A stretch of 64,000 nt of DNA from Lacrimispora indolis DSM 755 (GTDB lineage Bacteria > Bacillota > Clostridia > Lachnospirales > Lachnospiraceae). Position numbers and translations under genes: made by a program. How positions within the stretch are numbered: position 1 is the stretch's first letter; the number at the start of each line of letters is the position of its first letter. Under the pieces are notes generated by a model. The model worked only from the letters and a program-made list of their open reading frames with translations. It had not been told where the DNA came from and made no database searches. The stretch covers positions 2,232,001 through 2,296,000 of the forward strand of contig NZ_AZUI01000001.1 of the NCBI RefSeq assembly GCF_000526995.1, written 5' to 3'. Below are positions 37,383 to 47,300 of this stretch, piece by piece.

Positions 37383-38477
37383 ATGAAGAAGATTTTTAAA
37401 GTTTGTATGTGCGGTCTGGTTGCCGCCGCCCTTATTTCCGGATGCGGGAAAAAGCCTGCGGCAAAGCCGGCAGAAACAGAGACGGAAGCAACGGAATCAG
37501 CGGCACAGGAAACCCTGGCTGTTGAAGATCTGACGGGAATGGATAACGGTACTGTTACCCTGGGAGAATACAAGGGGATTGAAGTGACCAAGGATCCGGT
37601 TGAAGTGACTGATGACGAGGTGGACCAGGCGGTTCAGAGCGATTTATCCGCCCAGGCAAAGGATGCAGAGGTGGACCGGGCCATTCAGAATGGTGACGTG
37701 GTCAATATTGACTATGTAGGTACCAAGGATGGTGTTGCATTTGACGGCGGCACTGCTCAGGGCTATGATTTAAACATTGGTTCCGGCCAGTTTATTGAAG
37801 GCTTTGAGGAAGGTCTTGTAGGTGCGAAAAAGGGGGACAAGGTGTCCTTAAACCTTACCTTCCCTGAAGCTTACCAGAATGCGGACTTGGCAGGAAAGGC
37901 CGTAGTATTTGATGTGACTGTCAATTCCGTTAAGGAGAAGCAGGTTCCGGAATTAAACGATGCCTTTGTTCAGGAAAATACGTCCTTTAAGACGGTAGAT
38001 GAATATAAGGATGACAAGATGCAGACTCTTTTAAAAGATAAGAACGACCAGGCAGAGCAGAAGGTGAAAAGTGACATTTATACTGCCATCTTAAATGCTT
38101 CCAAGGTAGAGCCAAAGCAGGAAGCCATTGATGCCAATTTCAACAACATGATTGCCAGATATACAAACCAGGCAGCTGCTTACGGCATGGACTTTAAGAC
38201 CTTTGTGGGAGCATTTTCCGGAATGGGAGAAGAGGACTTTAAGAACATCATTATGACCCAGGCAGAGGCCACCGTAGAACAGAGACTGGTAGTAACCGCC
38301 ATTGCGGAAAAAGAGGGGATCGTGATCACCGATGAAGACCGCAAGGAAGTTGCAGATCAGATGGGCTATGAAAGCGTTGAAGCGATGATCGAGACAGCAG
38401 GCCAGTTTGACGTAGATGATTATATTATGAATAACAAGGTAATGGATTTCCTTACAGAAAATGCAGTTATTAAATAA
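37383..38477 (+). CDS. Trigger factor-like peptidyl-prolyl isomerase lipoprotein
   Basis: 364 residues. A lipoprotein signal with lipobox ISGC (Cys21) is followed by a Glu/Thr/Ala-rich linker, an FKBP-type isomerase domain (about 100-185: GDVVNIDYVGTKDGVAFDGG, FIEGFEEGLVGAKKGDKVSL) and a helical domain like the trigger factor C-terminal domain (about 190-360). It lacks the ribosome-binding N-domain of trigger factor. It probably assists folding of exported proteins at the outer face of the membrane. Monocistronic; the next 170 nt hold a large structured element. Confidence 0.9.
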   Translation: MKKIFKVCMCGLVAAALISGCGKKPAAKPAETETEATESAAQETLAVEDLTGMDNGTVTLGEYKGIEVTKDPVEVTDDEVDQAVQSDLSAQAKDAEVDRAIQNGDVVNIDYVGTKDGVAFDGGTAQGYDLNIGSGQFIEGFEEGLVGAKKGDKVSLNLTFPEAYQNADLAGKAVVFDVTVNSVKEKQVPELNDAFVQENTSFKTVDEYKDDKMQTLLKDKNDQAEQKVKSDIYTAILNASKVEPKQEAIDANFNNMIARYTNQAAAYGMDFKTFVGAFSGMGEEDFKNIIMTQAEATVEQRLVVTAIAEKEGIVITDEDRKEVADQMGYESVEAMIETAGQFDVDDYIMNNKVMDFLTENAVIK

Positions 38478-38495
38478 AATTCACGAAAGCAACGA

Positions 38496-38622
38496 GCAGT
38501 GCGAAACAAAGCAGGAGAAAATTTTCGTTGTGCCCGCACATAAGAAAATTTTTTCATGCTTTGTTTCATAGGGCGAATGCCCGTGAGCCGTTGAAGCCGT
38601 ACAGCTTCAACGGCTGCACTGC
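38496..38622. repeat. 127-nt cloverleaf-like palindromic intergenic element
   Basis: GCAGTGC (38496-38502) pairs with GCACTGC (38616-38622) and encloses three consecutive hairpins: 24-nt arms at 38503-38526 and 38544-38567 (22 of 24 pair), GGGC/GCCC at 38571-38574 and 38579-38582, and a perfect 12-bp stem at 38586-38597 and 38604-38615. The arms abut almost without gaps, so about 90 of 127 nt can pair. No coding frame, no purine riboswitch core. May be a dispersed repeat or structured RNA. Confidence 0.65.
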
Positions 38623-38648
38623 GGATTCTATAAAGAGGAGGAACCTTT

Positions 38649-39233
38649 ATGCAGCTTTTAAAGGACAGAATACGGAAAGATGGAAAGATTAAATCCGGTG
38701 ATGTGCTGAAAGTGGACAGTTTTTTAAATCACCAGATGGATATCAAGCTGTTCGTGGAGATTGGGAAAGAGTTTAAGAGACGCTTTTCCGATTATGAAGT
38801 CAATAAGATTCTGACAATTGAGGCTTCCGGCATCGGCATTGCCTGTATCGTGGCCCAGTATTTTGATGTACCGGTAGTATTTGCAAAGAAATCCAAGACA
38901 AAGAACATAGCAGGGGATGTATATACCACCCCTGTGGAATCCTTTACTCACGGAAGGACCTATGACATCATGGTGTCCAAGGAATTTCTGGGAGCAGGGG
39001 ACAAGGTATTGCTGATCGATGATTTTCTGGCTAACGGAAAAGCCCTGGAAGGTCTGGCTGCCATTGTAAAGGCTTCCGGCGCAAAGCTGGTTGGCGCGGG
39101 AATTGTGGTCGAAAAGGGCTTCCAGCCCGGAGGGGACCGTTTAAGGGCGGAAGGAATCCTGGTGGAATCCCTGGCGATCGTGGAAAGCATGGATGAAACC
39201 ACGGGAACCATATGCTTTCGGGGTGACCGATGA
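38649..39233 (+). CDS. xpt: Xanthine phosphoribosyltransferase
   Basis: 194 residues. The PRPP-binding motif is VLLIDDFLANGKALEGL (about 120-136), with the family pattern MQLLKDRI at the start, SFLNHQMD and FAKKSKTKNI. Converts xanthine and PRPP to XMP in purine salvage. AGAGGAGGA precedes the ATG. In many Firmicutes xpt is controlled by a guanine riboswitch; none is seen here, and the spacer holds the cloverleaf-like element instead. Its stop overlaps the next gene by 4 nt. Confidence 0.92.
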   Translation: MQLLKDRIRKDGKIKSGDVLKVDSFLNHQMDIKLFVEIGKEFKRRFSDYEVNKILTIEASGIGIACIVAQYFDVPVVFAKKSKTKNIAGDVYTTPVESFTHGRTYDIMVSKEFLGAGDKVLLIDDFLANGKALEGLAAIVKASGAKLVGAGIVVEKGFQPGGDRLRAEGILVESLAIVESMDETTGTICFRGDR

Positions 39234-40027
39234 GTGAGGGAAGAAAGGCTCTGTTTTTCGATATTGACGGCACGCTTTTTTCTGAGGTAAACCGGAACGT
39301 GCCGGAGAGTGCGAAGCAGGCGGTTGAGCAGGCGCGGAAAAAGGGCCATCTGGTATTCATAAACTCCGGGCGGACCCACTGCCTCATCGGACCAATTGAG
39401 CAGCTCGTTAAAGTGGACGGCTACTGCTGCGGGTGCGGCACCCGTATCGTTGTGGGAGACCAGGTCCTTTTCTCCTCTGCAATCCCCCACGAGCAAGGGC
39501 TGGAGATCAAACGCATCATACGGGACCATGATCTGGACGGAGTGTTAGAGGGAACGGAAAGCTGTTATTTCAGAAAGGAAACCTCCCGATTTCCCCAGGT
39601 GGAGAGATTAAAGGAAATCGTGGAACAGGAAGGGAATTTATCTTCTTATGGCTGGGACGAGGACTGCTATAACTTTGATAAATTCTGTGTCTTTGCAGAT
39701 GAAAAAAGTGATTTAAAAGGCTTTTCCCGGGCTTTGGGGCTGGACTTTGAGATCATTGACCGGGGTGACGGGTTTTATGAGTGCGTTCCTTCGGGATATT
39801 CCAAGGCAACGGCCATTGAACTGGTATTAAAGCACTATGGGATCGCCCTGGAAGATACTTACGTATTCGGTGACAGCACCAATGACTTATCTATGTTTGA
39901 ATACGCCAAGAACTGTATCCTTATGGGGCATCACAGCGTGGAGCTGGAGCCTTATGCAACCTTTTATACAAAAAACGTGGAAGATGACGGGGTGGCTTAT
40001 GCCATGGAGAAGCTGAGGCTGGTATAA
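39230..40027 (+). CDS. HAD superfamily phosphatase (Cof type)
   Basis: 265 residues with HAD motif I FFDIDGTLF (Asp11, Asp13), motif II INSGRT, motif III Lys in GYSKATAIELVLKHYG and motif IV GDSTNDLSMFEYA. A C2-type cap fills the middle. These act on sugar phosphates or flavin/nucleotide phosphates. The ATGA overlap with xpt suggests translational coupling, possibly a nucleotide-related role (inference). Confidence 0.9.
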   Translation: MSEGRKALFFDIDGTLFSEVNRNVPESAKQAVEQARKKGHLVFINSGRTHCLIGPIEQLVKVDGYCCGCGTRIVVGDQVLFSSAIPHEQGLEIKRIIRDHDLDGVLEGTESCYFRKETSRFPQVERLKEIVEQEGNLSSYGWDEDCYNFDKFCVFADEKSDLKGFSRALGLDFEIIDRGDGFYECVPSGYSKATAIELVLKHYGIALEDTYVFGDSTNDLSMFEYAKNCILMGHHSVELEPYATFYTKNVEDDGVAYAMEKLRLV

Positions 40028-40070
40028 TTCCCGGACTTTACAAGCTCCTTTCATAATTCAGAAAAAGAAA

Positions 40071-40106
40071 ACAGACAGGGAACACCCATGGGTGCTCCCT
40101 GTCTGT
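40071..40106. terminator. Bidirectional terminator between converging genes
   Basis: ACAGACAGGGAACACCC pairs with GGGTGCTCCCTGTCTGT across a 2-nt loop, with one mismatch. It lies between the HAD gene (plus) and the FAD dehydrogenase gene (minus). Confidence 0.75.
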
Positions 40107-40141
40107 CTTAACACATATGTGTGAATATTATTTCCTTCCGT

Positions 40142-41551
40142 TTAGCTCATGGCAGCCAGAATGCTCCTGGCAACACTTAAGCCGTTGGCAGATGCCTGCT
40201 GAAGCCCTCTTGTTACGGAGGCGCCGTCGCCTATGGCGCGTAAGCCTTCCACGCTGGTTTCAAAGTCAGCATTGACCACTACCTTGTTGGAGTAGAATTT
40301 TACCTCTACGCCGTATAACAGAGTTTCATCGCTGGCAATGCCGGGAGTCACCTTATCCAGGGCAAGAAGCATTTCTTTTATGTCAACCATAATGCGGTGA
40401 GGGAATACAAGGGATAAATCGCCTGGGACCGCATCCTTTAAGGTTGGGATTAAGTTGTTGCGGCATAAGCGCTCTTCCGTGGTGCGCCGGCCTCTCTGGA
40501 AATCGCCGAAGGTCTGCACCAGGATCTTGCCGTCACAGAGCATGTTGCTCAGCTGGGCGATCTGTTTGCCGTATTCAATAGGGGTCTTAAAGGGTTTTGT
40601 AAAGTTTTTGGATACCAGGATGGCAAAGTTGGTGTTGTTTGTCTTGTATTCCTGGGATTTATAGGCATGGCCGTTGACAACTGCCAGACCGTTTTCATAG
40701 TATTCTGTGGCTACCTCGCCGGAAGGATTGGTACAGAAGGTACGGACCTTGTCGTCAAAGGTCGGGGTATGATAAACAAGCTTGGCCTCATAGAGGTTTT
40801 TATTTAAAAATTCCATGACCTCATCCCGGACCTCTACCCGGACACCGATGTCCACAGTTCCCACCTTTGTCTCGATTCCGTGGTTTTCACAGATGTGGCT
40901 GAACCAGTCGGAGCCTTCCCGGCCGATGGCAGACACGATTTCCGGCGCTTGACAGACCTCTTCCTTGTCAGTAATGACGCCTATTGCTTTATTGTCTTCG
41001 ATGATGATATCCTTTACCATCGTGTTGAACGCCATTTCAACTCCCTGCTCCAATAAGTGCTCCTGAAGGCGGGTATAGATTTTATAGCCTTCTTCCGTTC
41101 CTAAATGGCGGATAGGGCATTCGATCAGCTTTAAGTTGGCTCCGATGGCCTTGCGGCGGATTTCCTGGATCTCCTTTTGTTTGTCAATGCCGTAAACATT
41201 GGTGTCTGCACCGAATTTCAAGTAAATGTTGTCTGATTCCTTCAACAGCTCTACGGTCGTATCATATCCAAGTATTTCAGGAAGGTTTCCGCCAACATCG
41301 GGAGATAAGGATAATTTTCCGTCGGAAAATGCTCCGGCTCCTGCAAAGCCTGTGGTAATGGAGCATGGCTTGCAGCCTACACATGTTTTTGTGGTTCTCT
41401 TGGGACAGGTCCGGTTTTCAATCCGGCGGCCCTTTTCGATCATAAGAATCTTAAGGTCCGGCTTTTTCTCGATCAGCTCATAGGCGCAGAAAATGCCGGA
41501 GGGGCCTGCACCGATGATGATTACATCGTAATTTTTTGAAACATCCTTCAT
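40142..41551 (-). CDS. FAD-dependent dehydrogenase (COG2509 type)
   Basis: About 469 residues. The N-terminal dinucleotide-binding fold has DVIIIGAGPSGIFCAYEL (GXGXXG), then a Cys-rich stretch CPKRTTKTCVGCKPCSITTG (about 50-70), FAGAGAFSDGKLSLS, and a C-terminal FAD contact AIGDGASVTRGLQQASANG. The family is annotated as uncharacterised FAD dehydrogenases; the Cys cluster could bind metal. The start ATG at 41551 lies 8 nt after GGAG; GTG 41560 and ATG 41557 are too close. Substrate unknown. Confidence 0.85.
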   Translation of the reverse strand: MKDVSKNYDVIIIGAGPSGIFCAYELIEKKPDLKILMIEKGRRIENRTCPKRTTKTCVGCKPCSITTGFAGAGAFSDGKLSLSPDVGGNLPEILGYDTTVELLKESDNIYLKFGADTNVYGIDKQKEIQEIRRKAIGANLKLIECPIRHLGTEEGYKIYTRLQEHLLEQGVEMAFNTMVKDIIIEDNKAIGVITDKEEVCQAPEIVSAIGREGSDWFSHICENHGIETKVGTVDIGVRVEVRDEVMEFLNKNLYEAKLVYHTPTFDDKVRTFCTNPSGEVATEYYENGLAVVNGHAYKSQEYKTNNTNFAILVSKNFTKPFKTPIEYGKQIAQLSNMLCDGKILVQTFGDFQRGRRTTEERLCRNNLIPTLKDAVPGDLSLVFPHRIMVDIKEMLLALDKVTPGIASDETLLYGVEVKFYSNKVVVNADFETSVEGLRAIGDGASVTRGLQQASANGLSVARSILAAMS

Positions 41552-41709
41552 GAACATCACTCCTTTTTCCTTCTAACCCTTATAGTCAACTATTATGGTA
41601 GTTGGTAGAAACGCTCAACCGATTATGAACTTATATAAGCGCAACAGCTTTATTCTATCATAATGGATATGGAAATGACAAGTAATATCCATGGTTCGGA
41701 TGAACTTTT

Positions 41710-43368
41710 TTATATGTACGTTTTTATCATCCGGTTGATCTTATTTCTAATTCCTATTAAGCTGGCGCTTGATTTTGGATAGGAAGAAAAGGTGATGGGC
41801 TCAGATAAATCCTCTTCCAAAAGTTCAATGACAGCCTCTTTTCCGATATAGGATTCCAGGAGTTTTAATGCCCTGTGATCCTGTTTTGCCTCATGGAGGA
41901 CCATAAGGCGTATGGATTCTTCGGGAGCGCCGTCAGGGCCGGGATAGACCAGGAAGGCATCGCCGGATGGGAAGCTTTCGTCACAGTCCGTCACTTCATA
42001 AGGGTTTATGTGGCGCAGGGAATGCTGGGAATTATAAAAGTTGAATCCCCAGTGAAGGATTCCCTCGATTCCATATTTATATACCTGAAGGCCGTAAACC
42101 CGGTTTCTGGCCGATGGCATGGCCATAAAACGGTTGGAAACATCCACGCACTGGGACGTGCAGTAATAACTCCATAAATGGGGAACCTTATGATCCAGAA
42201 ACGGTTCTATATGGTCGGTAGAACAGACCGGACGCTCCACAATTCCCATCTCATAAAAGGAATAGTCGGACAGGGCATCTATGAGCTTACAGTCCTTTAA
42301 ATGGGGCATCACAGATTCCTTGGCAAGGGCATAGGATTCCAGATGAGCCTTTTCCGGTTCATCGGAAATATGGAAAAAGGTGTTTTCAAAGATCCCAAGC
42401 CGTTTCAGTTCCTTCTTTAAGGCCGGAAGGAACTGGTCTAAGAAAACGGTATAGGCGCCGGTGGAAGGGGTATCCCAGCCAAAGAGCCGGATCTCCTTCC
42501 CGTCTCTTTCAGCCATGATCTTTGGAGCATGGTGAGCACCCCATTGGGTGAATAAGTGGGCCATTTCAAAATAGACGATCCCAGCATCTTTGCATATATT
42601 CACCCATCGTTCCAGGTGGGAGAAATCAAAAAAGAAGCGGTTTTTCTCCTGGCGGATGGAGACCAGCTGTATGGTGGTGCGCTCTCCTCCTGCTGCAGTG
42701 TCCAGGGGCGGCGTAAAGATGGGAGTGAGAATCATGTTCATTCCCCTTTTTCCATAAAGGGAAATAAAACGGCCCAGAATATTCCAATGCTCCTCGGAAA
42801 ACACGGGAACCTTGTAATAATCCGCCAGACAATCCCCATGAAACCATTCCGTATGGTAGAGTTCCTGTGCCGGAAGGGGGATTGGAATCACTTCAATGCC
42901 CACGGTCACAGAAACCACTTCCCTGTCCTGGCTGTCAGTCAGGGAGACGGTCACCGGGTAGAGGCCTCCCGGAATGATACCTGGTATGGTGACATCGATC
43001 CACAGGCTCTGCCAGCGGCCCGGCACCAGAACCAGGCTGTTGTTCTCCAGATTCCGTAGAAGGTCCGGGTAAAGACCAGGGGTATGGCTTAAATAATTGC
43101 TGTCACGTTTTTCATGGGCAGGGTAAGAGGAGGGCACGTGAAGTACCTGCCGGATCCGGATGCTGTCCTTTAAGGCAGAGAAAACTCTCACCTTTAATTT
43201 TTCTTTTCTCAGGCCTTTAAGACAGCAGGCGGCCTGGTAGGTGAGAATTTCCCCGTAAAGGCCGTTAAAACGGCAGCATTCAGGTGAGAATACAGGTTCC
43301 TGGTGGGGAAATACCTTTTCCAGAGAGCTTAAAACGATCATGCGGTAAGTGTTTGAACATTGTTCCAT
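41710..43368 (-). CDS. DUF4091 glycoside hydrolase-like protein
   Basis: 552 residues. It has an N-terminal beta-sandwich (about 1-160) and a (beta/alpha)8-like domain typical of DUF4091 proteins: MNMILTPIFTPPLD, FHISDEPEKAHLESYA, HLWSYYCTSQCVDVSNR, GIEGILHWGFNFYN. The acidic residues in ISDEPE could be catalytic, but activity of the family is poorly described. No signal peptide. It follows the scar of a deleted ABC transporter on the same strand, consistent with a former sugar-utilisation operon. Confidence 0.8.
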   Translation of the reverse strand: MEQCSNTYRMIVLSSLEKVFPHQEPVFSPECCRFNGLYGEILTYQAACCLKGLRKEKLKVRVFSALKDSIRIRQVLHVPSSYPAHEKRDSNYLSHTPGLYPDLLRNLENNSLVLVPGRWQSLWIDVTIPGIIPGGLYPVTVSLTDSQDREVVSVTVGIEVIPIPLPAQELYHTEWFHGDCLADYYKVPVFSEEHWNILGRFISLYGKRGMNMILTPIFTPPLDTAAGGERTTIQLVSIRQEKNRFFFDFSHLERWVNICKDAGIVYFEMAHLFTQWGAHHAPKIMAERDGKEIRLFGWDTPSTGAYTVFLDQFLPALKKELKRLGIFENTFFHISDEPEKAHLESYALAKESVMPHLKDCKLIDALSDYSFYEMGIVERPVCSTDHIEPFLDHKVPHLWSYYCTSQCVDVSNRFMAMPSARNRVYGLQVYKYGIEGILHWGFNFYNSQHSLRHINPYEVTDCDESFPSGDAFLVYPGPDGAPEESIRLMVLHEAKQDHRALKLLESYIGKEAVIELLEEDLSEPITFSSYPKSSASLIGIRNKINRMIKTYI

Positions 43369-43379
43369 AAAAATCTCCT

Positions 43380-43508
43380 TTCCATTATCAGCCCTTCATG
43401 CCGCCTGAAGAGATTCCTTCCACAAACTGCTTCCATGGCTAAGAGAAGCAAGATCGAAATAAGGAATGATTTCAGCCGGACAAACTGTGGGTTTTTATAA
43501 TTTTTCAT
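43380..43508 (-). pseudogene. Deletion scar fusing a gene start to the end of an ABC permease gene
   Basis: On the minus strand an ATG at 43508 with an AAGGAAGG site begins MKNYKNPQFVRLKSFLISIL. After about 25 codons the sequence changes near 43437 to the end of a MalG-type permease in another frame, KQFVEGISSGGMKG then TGA. The body of the transporter genes is missing. The DUF4091 gene follows directly. The open frame across the scar (43565-43338) is not a real protein. Confidence 0.65.
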
Positions 43509-43638
43509 GCTATCCTTCCTTCCAGAATAAAAATTATTATTATTATAACTGGAAGCATTTTGCATTTCAACAGTTTAAAAAATAAAAAGGCGGTGTTTGC
43601 CTTTACATCTTAAGATTGAACTGTTAAAATAAAAAAGC

Positions 43639-43673
43639 AGCGTTAGACCCCCGGTATTGGGAAATCTAACGCT
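43639..43673. terminator. Hairpin in the spacer before pth
   Basis: AGCGTTAGA (43639-43647) pairs exactly with TCTAACGCT (43665-43673). A T-rich tract follows on the minus strand and a short one on plus. It could end minus-strand transcripts or shape the pth leader. Confidence 0.45.
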
Positions 43674-43749
43674 TTTCGGGCGTTTGGAACATCTAAAAAG
43701 TCATGAATCGGAACCGTAATTAATATAGACAATAGTAAGGAGAATCATC

Positions 43750-44316
43750 ATGTATATCATCGCAGGATTGGGAAACCCCACAAGGGAATATGAAAAAACC
43801 AGACACAATGTGGGCTTTGAGACCGTGGACGTTCTGGCGGACAAACTGGGAGCCAGGGTGACGGAAAAAAAGCACAGGGCATATTATGGGACCGGAAGGA
43901 TCGGGCCGGAAAAGGTGATTTTGTCAAAGCCCCAGACTTTTATGAATTTAAGCGGAGAGAGCATCCGGGCTATGGCGGATTTTTACAAGGTGGAGCCGGA
44001 CCATATCATCATTATCTGCGATGATATCAACTTAGGGGAAGGCCAGCTGAGGATCCGTACAAAGGGAAGTGCCGGAGGCCATAACGGGTTAAAAAACATC
44101 ATAAGCCATTTGGGAACCCAGGAATTTCCAAGGGTCCGTGTAGGAGTGGGAGAAAAGCCAAAGGAAATGGATCTGGCGGACTATGTTCTTGGCCGTTTTC
44201 CCAAAGAACAGCAGGAGGTCATGGCCCAGGCTTACAAGGACGCGGCAGAGGCTGCTATTATGATGGTCACGGACGGAGCGGAAGCAGCGATGAATTATTT
44301 TAACAGAAAGAAATAA
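43750..44316 (+). CDS. pth: Peptidyl-tRNA hydrolase
   Basis: 188 residues, the normal bacterial length. GLGNPTREYEKTRHNVGF holds Asn9 and catalytic His19; FMNLSGES, ICDDINLGEGQLRIR and GSAGGHNGLKNII complete the active site. It releases peptides from prematurely dissociated peptidyl-tRNA. AGTAAGGAG precedes the ATG. mfd follows after 9 nt, the standard Firmicutes order. Confidence 0.97.
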   Translation: MYIIAGLGNPTREYEKTRHNVGFETVDVLADKLGARVTEKKHRAYYGTGRIGPEKVILSKPQTFMNLSGESIRAMADFYKVEPDHIIIICDDINLGEGQLRIRTKGSAGGHNGLKNIISHLGTQEFPRVRVGVGEKPKEMDLADYVLGRFPKEQQEVMAQAYKDAAEAAIMMVTDGAEAAMNYFNRKK

Positions 44317-44325
44317 GGAGATTTC

Positions 44326-47300
44326 ATGAGTGATCTATTTGAAAAACCATTGAGGGAGTTAAAGGATTTTGAAGATCTTTCCGGCGATTTATTAAAAAAG
44401 GCCGGCCCTGTCATGGCAAGCGGCTGCATGGATTCCCAAAAGGTCCACCTGATGTATGAAGCGGCGAAGCAGGAAGGCTTAAGGCTGGTGGTGACCTATG
44501 ACGATACAAGAGCCAGGGAAATCTATGAGGATCTGCGGTTCTTTGATCCTGATGTGTGGCTGTATCCGGCCAGGGATCTTCTGTTTTTCAGCGCGGACAT
44601 CCACGGTAATTTGCTTACCAAGCAGCGCATGACCGTGTTCCGCCATTTAATGGAAAAGTCCTCCGGATGGGTGGTTACCACCTTTGACGGGCTTATGGAC
44701 CATCTTCTCCCTCTTCAGTATTTAAAGGAGCAGGTGCTGACCGTGGAGGGCGGCCAGACCATTGACGTGGAAAAATGGAAAAAACGTCTTACAGAGCTGG
44801 GGTATGAGCGCATGGGCCAGGTGGATGGCATGGGCCAGTTCTCTATCAGGGGCGGAATCATTGACGTGTTCCCCTTAACCGAAGAACTGCCGGTGCGCAT
44901 TGAGCTGTGGGATGATGAGGTGGACTCCATCAGGACCTTTGATATTGAGAGCCAGAGGTCCGTTGAACAGCTGGAGAGCATCCGCATCTATCCTGCCACG
45001 GAAATGGCCCTGACAGGGAAGCAGATCCAGGAAGGGATCGAAGCACTTGAAAAGGAAGCAAAAAAGTACGAAAAGGATTTAAGGGCCCAGTCAAAGATCG
45101 AAGAGTCTGCCAGGATCCGTTCCATTGTCTCCGAATTTTTAGAGGGGCTTAAAGTGGGGTTCAGACAGCATGGGCTGGACGGATATATCCATTATTTCTG
45201 CCAGGAGAGCGTGTCTTTTCTGGAGTATTTTCATGGGGAAAATACCGTATTATTCCTGGATGAGCCGGAGCGGCTTAAGGAAAAAGGGGAAACCGTGGAA
45301 ATGGAGTTCCGGGAAAGCATGATACACCGCCTGGAAAACGGCTATCTTCTCCCCGGACAGACCGGGCTTCTTTTCTCAGCCAAAGAAATGCTGGCAAGGG
45401 TCCAGACGAAAACCACGGTGTATCTCACCGGCCTGGAACAGAAGCTTTCCGGCTTTACGGTAAAAAACCGTTACAGCTTCCAGGTAAAGAATGTAAATAC
45501 TTATCAAAACGGGTTTGAGCTTTTAATAAAAGATCTGACCAGATGGAAAAAAGAAGGGTACCGGGTGATCCTTTTATCTGCCTCCAGGACCAGGGCCAGC
45601 CGTCTGGCAGGGGATCTAAGGGAATATGACTTACGGGCCTACTGTCCTGACGAGGGAGGAGAGAGCCAGGAGGTAAGGCCGGGGGAAATCCTGGTCACCT
45701 TTGGAAACCTCCACCGGGGCTTTGAATACTCCATGATAAAGTTTATCGTCATCACGGAAGGCGATATGTTCGGAGTAGAAAAAAAGAAGCGGAAACGGAA
45801 AAAGACCACCTATGAAGGGACCAAGATCCAGAACTTTTCCGACCTCTCCATCGGCGATTACGTGGTCCATGAGGACCATGGCCTTGGAATCTACAGAGGA
45901 ATAGAAAAAATCGAGCAGGATGGGGTCATCAAGGATTATTTAAAAGTAGAGTATGCGGATAACGGAAATCTGTATCTCCCTGCCACAAGGCTTGACGGCA
46001 TCCAGAAATATGCAGGCGCCGAGGCGAAAAAGCCAAAGCTGAACCGGCTGGGAGGCGACCAGTGGAACCGGACTAAGACCAGGGTAAAGGGCGCGGTCAA
46101 AGAGATTGCAAAGGAGCTGGTACAGCTCTATGCGGCCAGGCAGCAGACCCATGGATTCCAGTACGGAGTGGATACGGTCTGGCAGAAAGAATTTGAAGAG
46201 ATGTTTCCTTATGAGGAAACTGAGGATCAGTGGGATGCCATAGAGGCCACCAAGGAGGATATGGAGAGCAGGAAGATCATGGACCGTCTGATCTGCGGGG
46301 ACGTGGGATACGGAAAGACGGAAATCGCTTTAAGGGCCGCATTCAAAGCAGTTCAGGACGGAAAGCAGGTGGTCTACCTGGTTCCTACTACCATCCTTGC
46401 CCAGCAGCATTACAACACCTTTGCCCAGCGGATGAAGGATTTTCCCGTCCGGGTTGATTTAATGTCACGTTTCCGGACTCCGGGCCAGATGAAAAAGACT
46501 TTGGAGGATTTAAAGCGGGGCATGGTGGACATTGTAATCGGAACCCATCGGGTCCTGTCAAAGGATGTGCAGTTTAAGGATCTGGGGCTTCTCATCATTG
46601 ATGAGGAACAGCGTTTCGGCGTGGCCCATAAAGAAAAAATCAAGCAGCTGAAGGAAAACGTGGATGTGCTGACCTTGACGGCAACTCCCATTCCCAGGAC
46701 CCTGCACATGAGCCTGGTGGGGATCAGGGACATGAGCGTTCTGGAGGAGCCTCCTGTGGACCGTATGCCCATCCAGACCTATGTCATGGAGTACAACGAT
46801 GAAATGGTGCGGGAAGCCATTCACCGGGAACTTTCCAGAGGAGGACAGGTGTATTATGTATACAACCGGGTAAGCAACATCGATGAGGTAGCAAACCACA
46901 TCGCCGGTCTGGTTCCTGAAGCAGCGGTGACCTTTGCCCACGGACAGATGCATGAGCATGAACTGGAACGGATCATGTTTGACTTTGTAAACGGGGAAAT
47001 CGACGTCCTGGTCTGCACCACCATCATTGAAACAGGCCTTGATATTCCCAATGCAAACACCATGATCATCCAGGATGCAGACCACATGGGCCTTTCCCAG
47101 CTGTACCAGCTGCGGGGACGGGTGGGGCGTTCCAGCCGGACTGCCTATGCATTTCTTATGTATAAGCGGGATAAGCTGCTAAAGGAAGAAGCAGAGAAAC
47201 GCCTTCAGGCCATCCGGGAATTTACGGAACTGGGATCCGGGATCAAGATCGCCATGCGGGATTTAGAGATCCGGGGAGCAGGAAATGTTCTGGGTGCAGA

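Noticed and set aside
38478..38648. Purine riboswitch before xpt
   Set aside because: The conserved core and loop sequences of the guanine aptamer are absent; the region forms a different multi-hairpin structure.
43338..43565. 75-codon open frame on the minus strand
   Set aside because: It crosses the transporter deletion scar and changes reading frame relative to the permease end, so it is not a normal protein.
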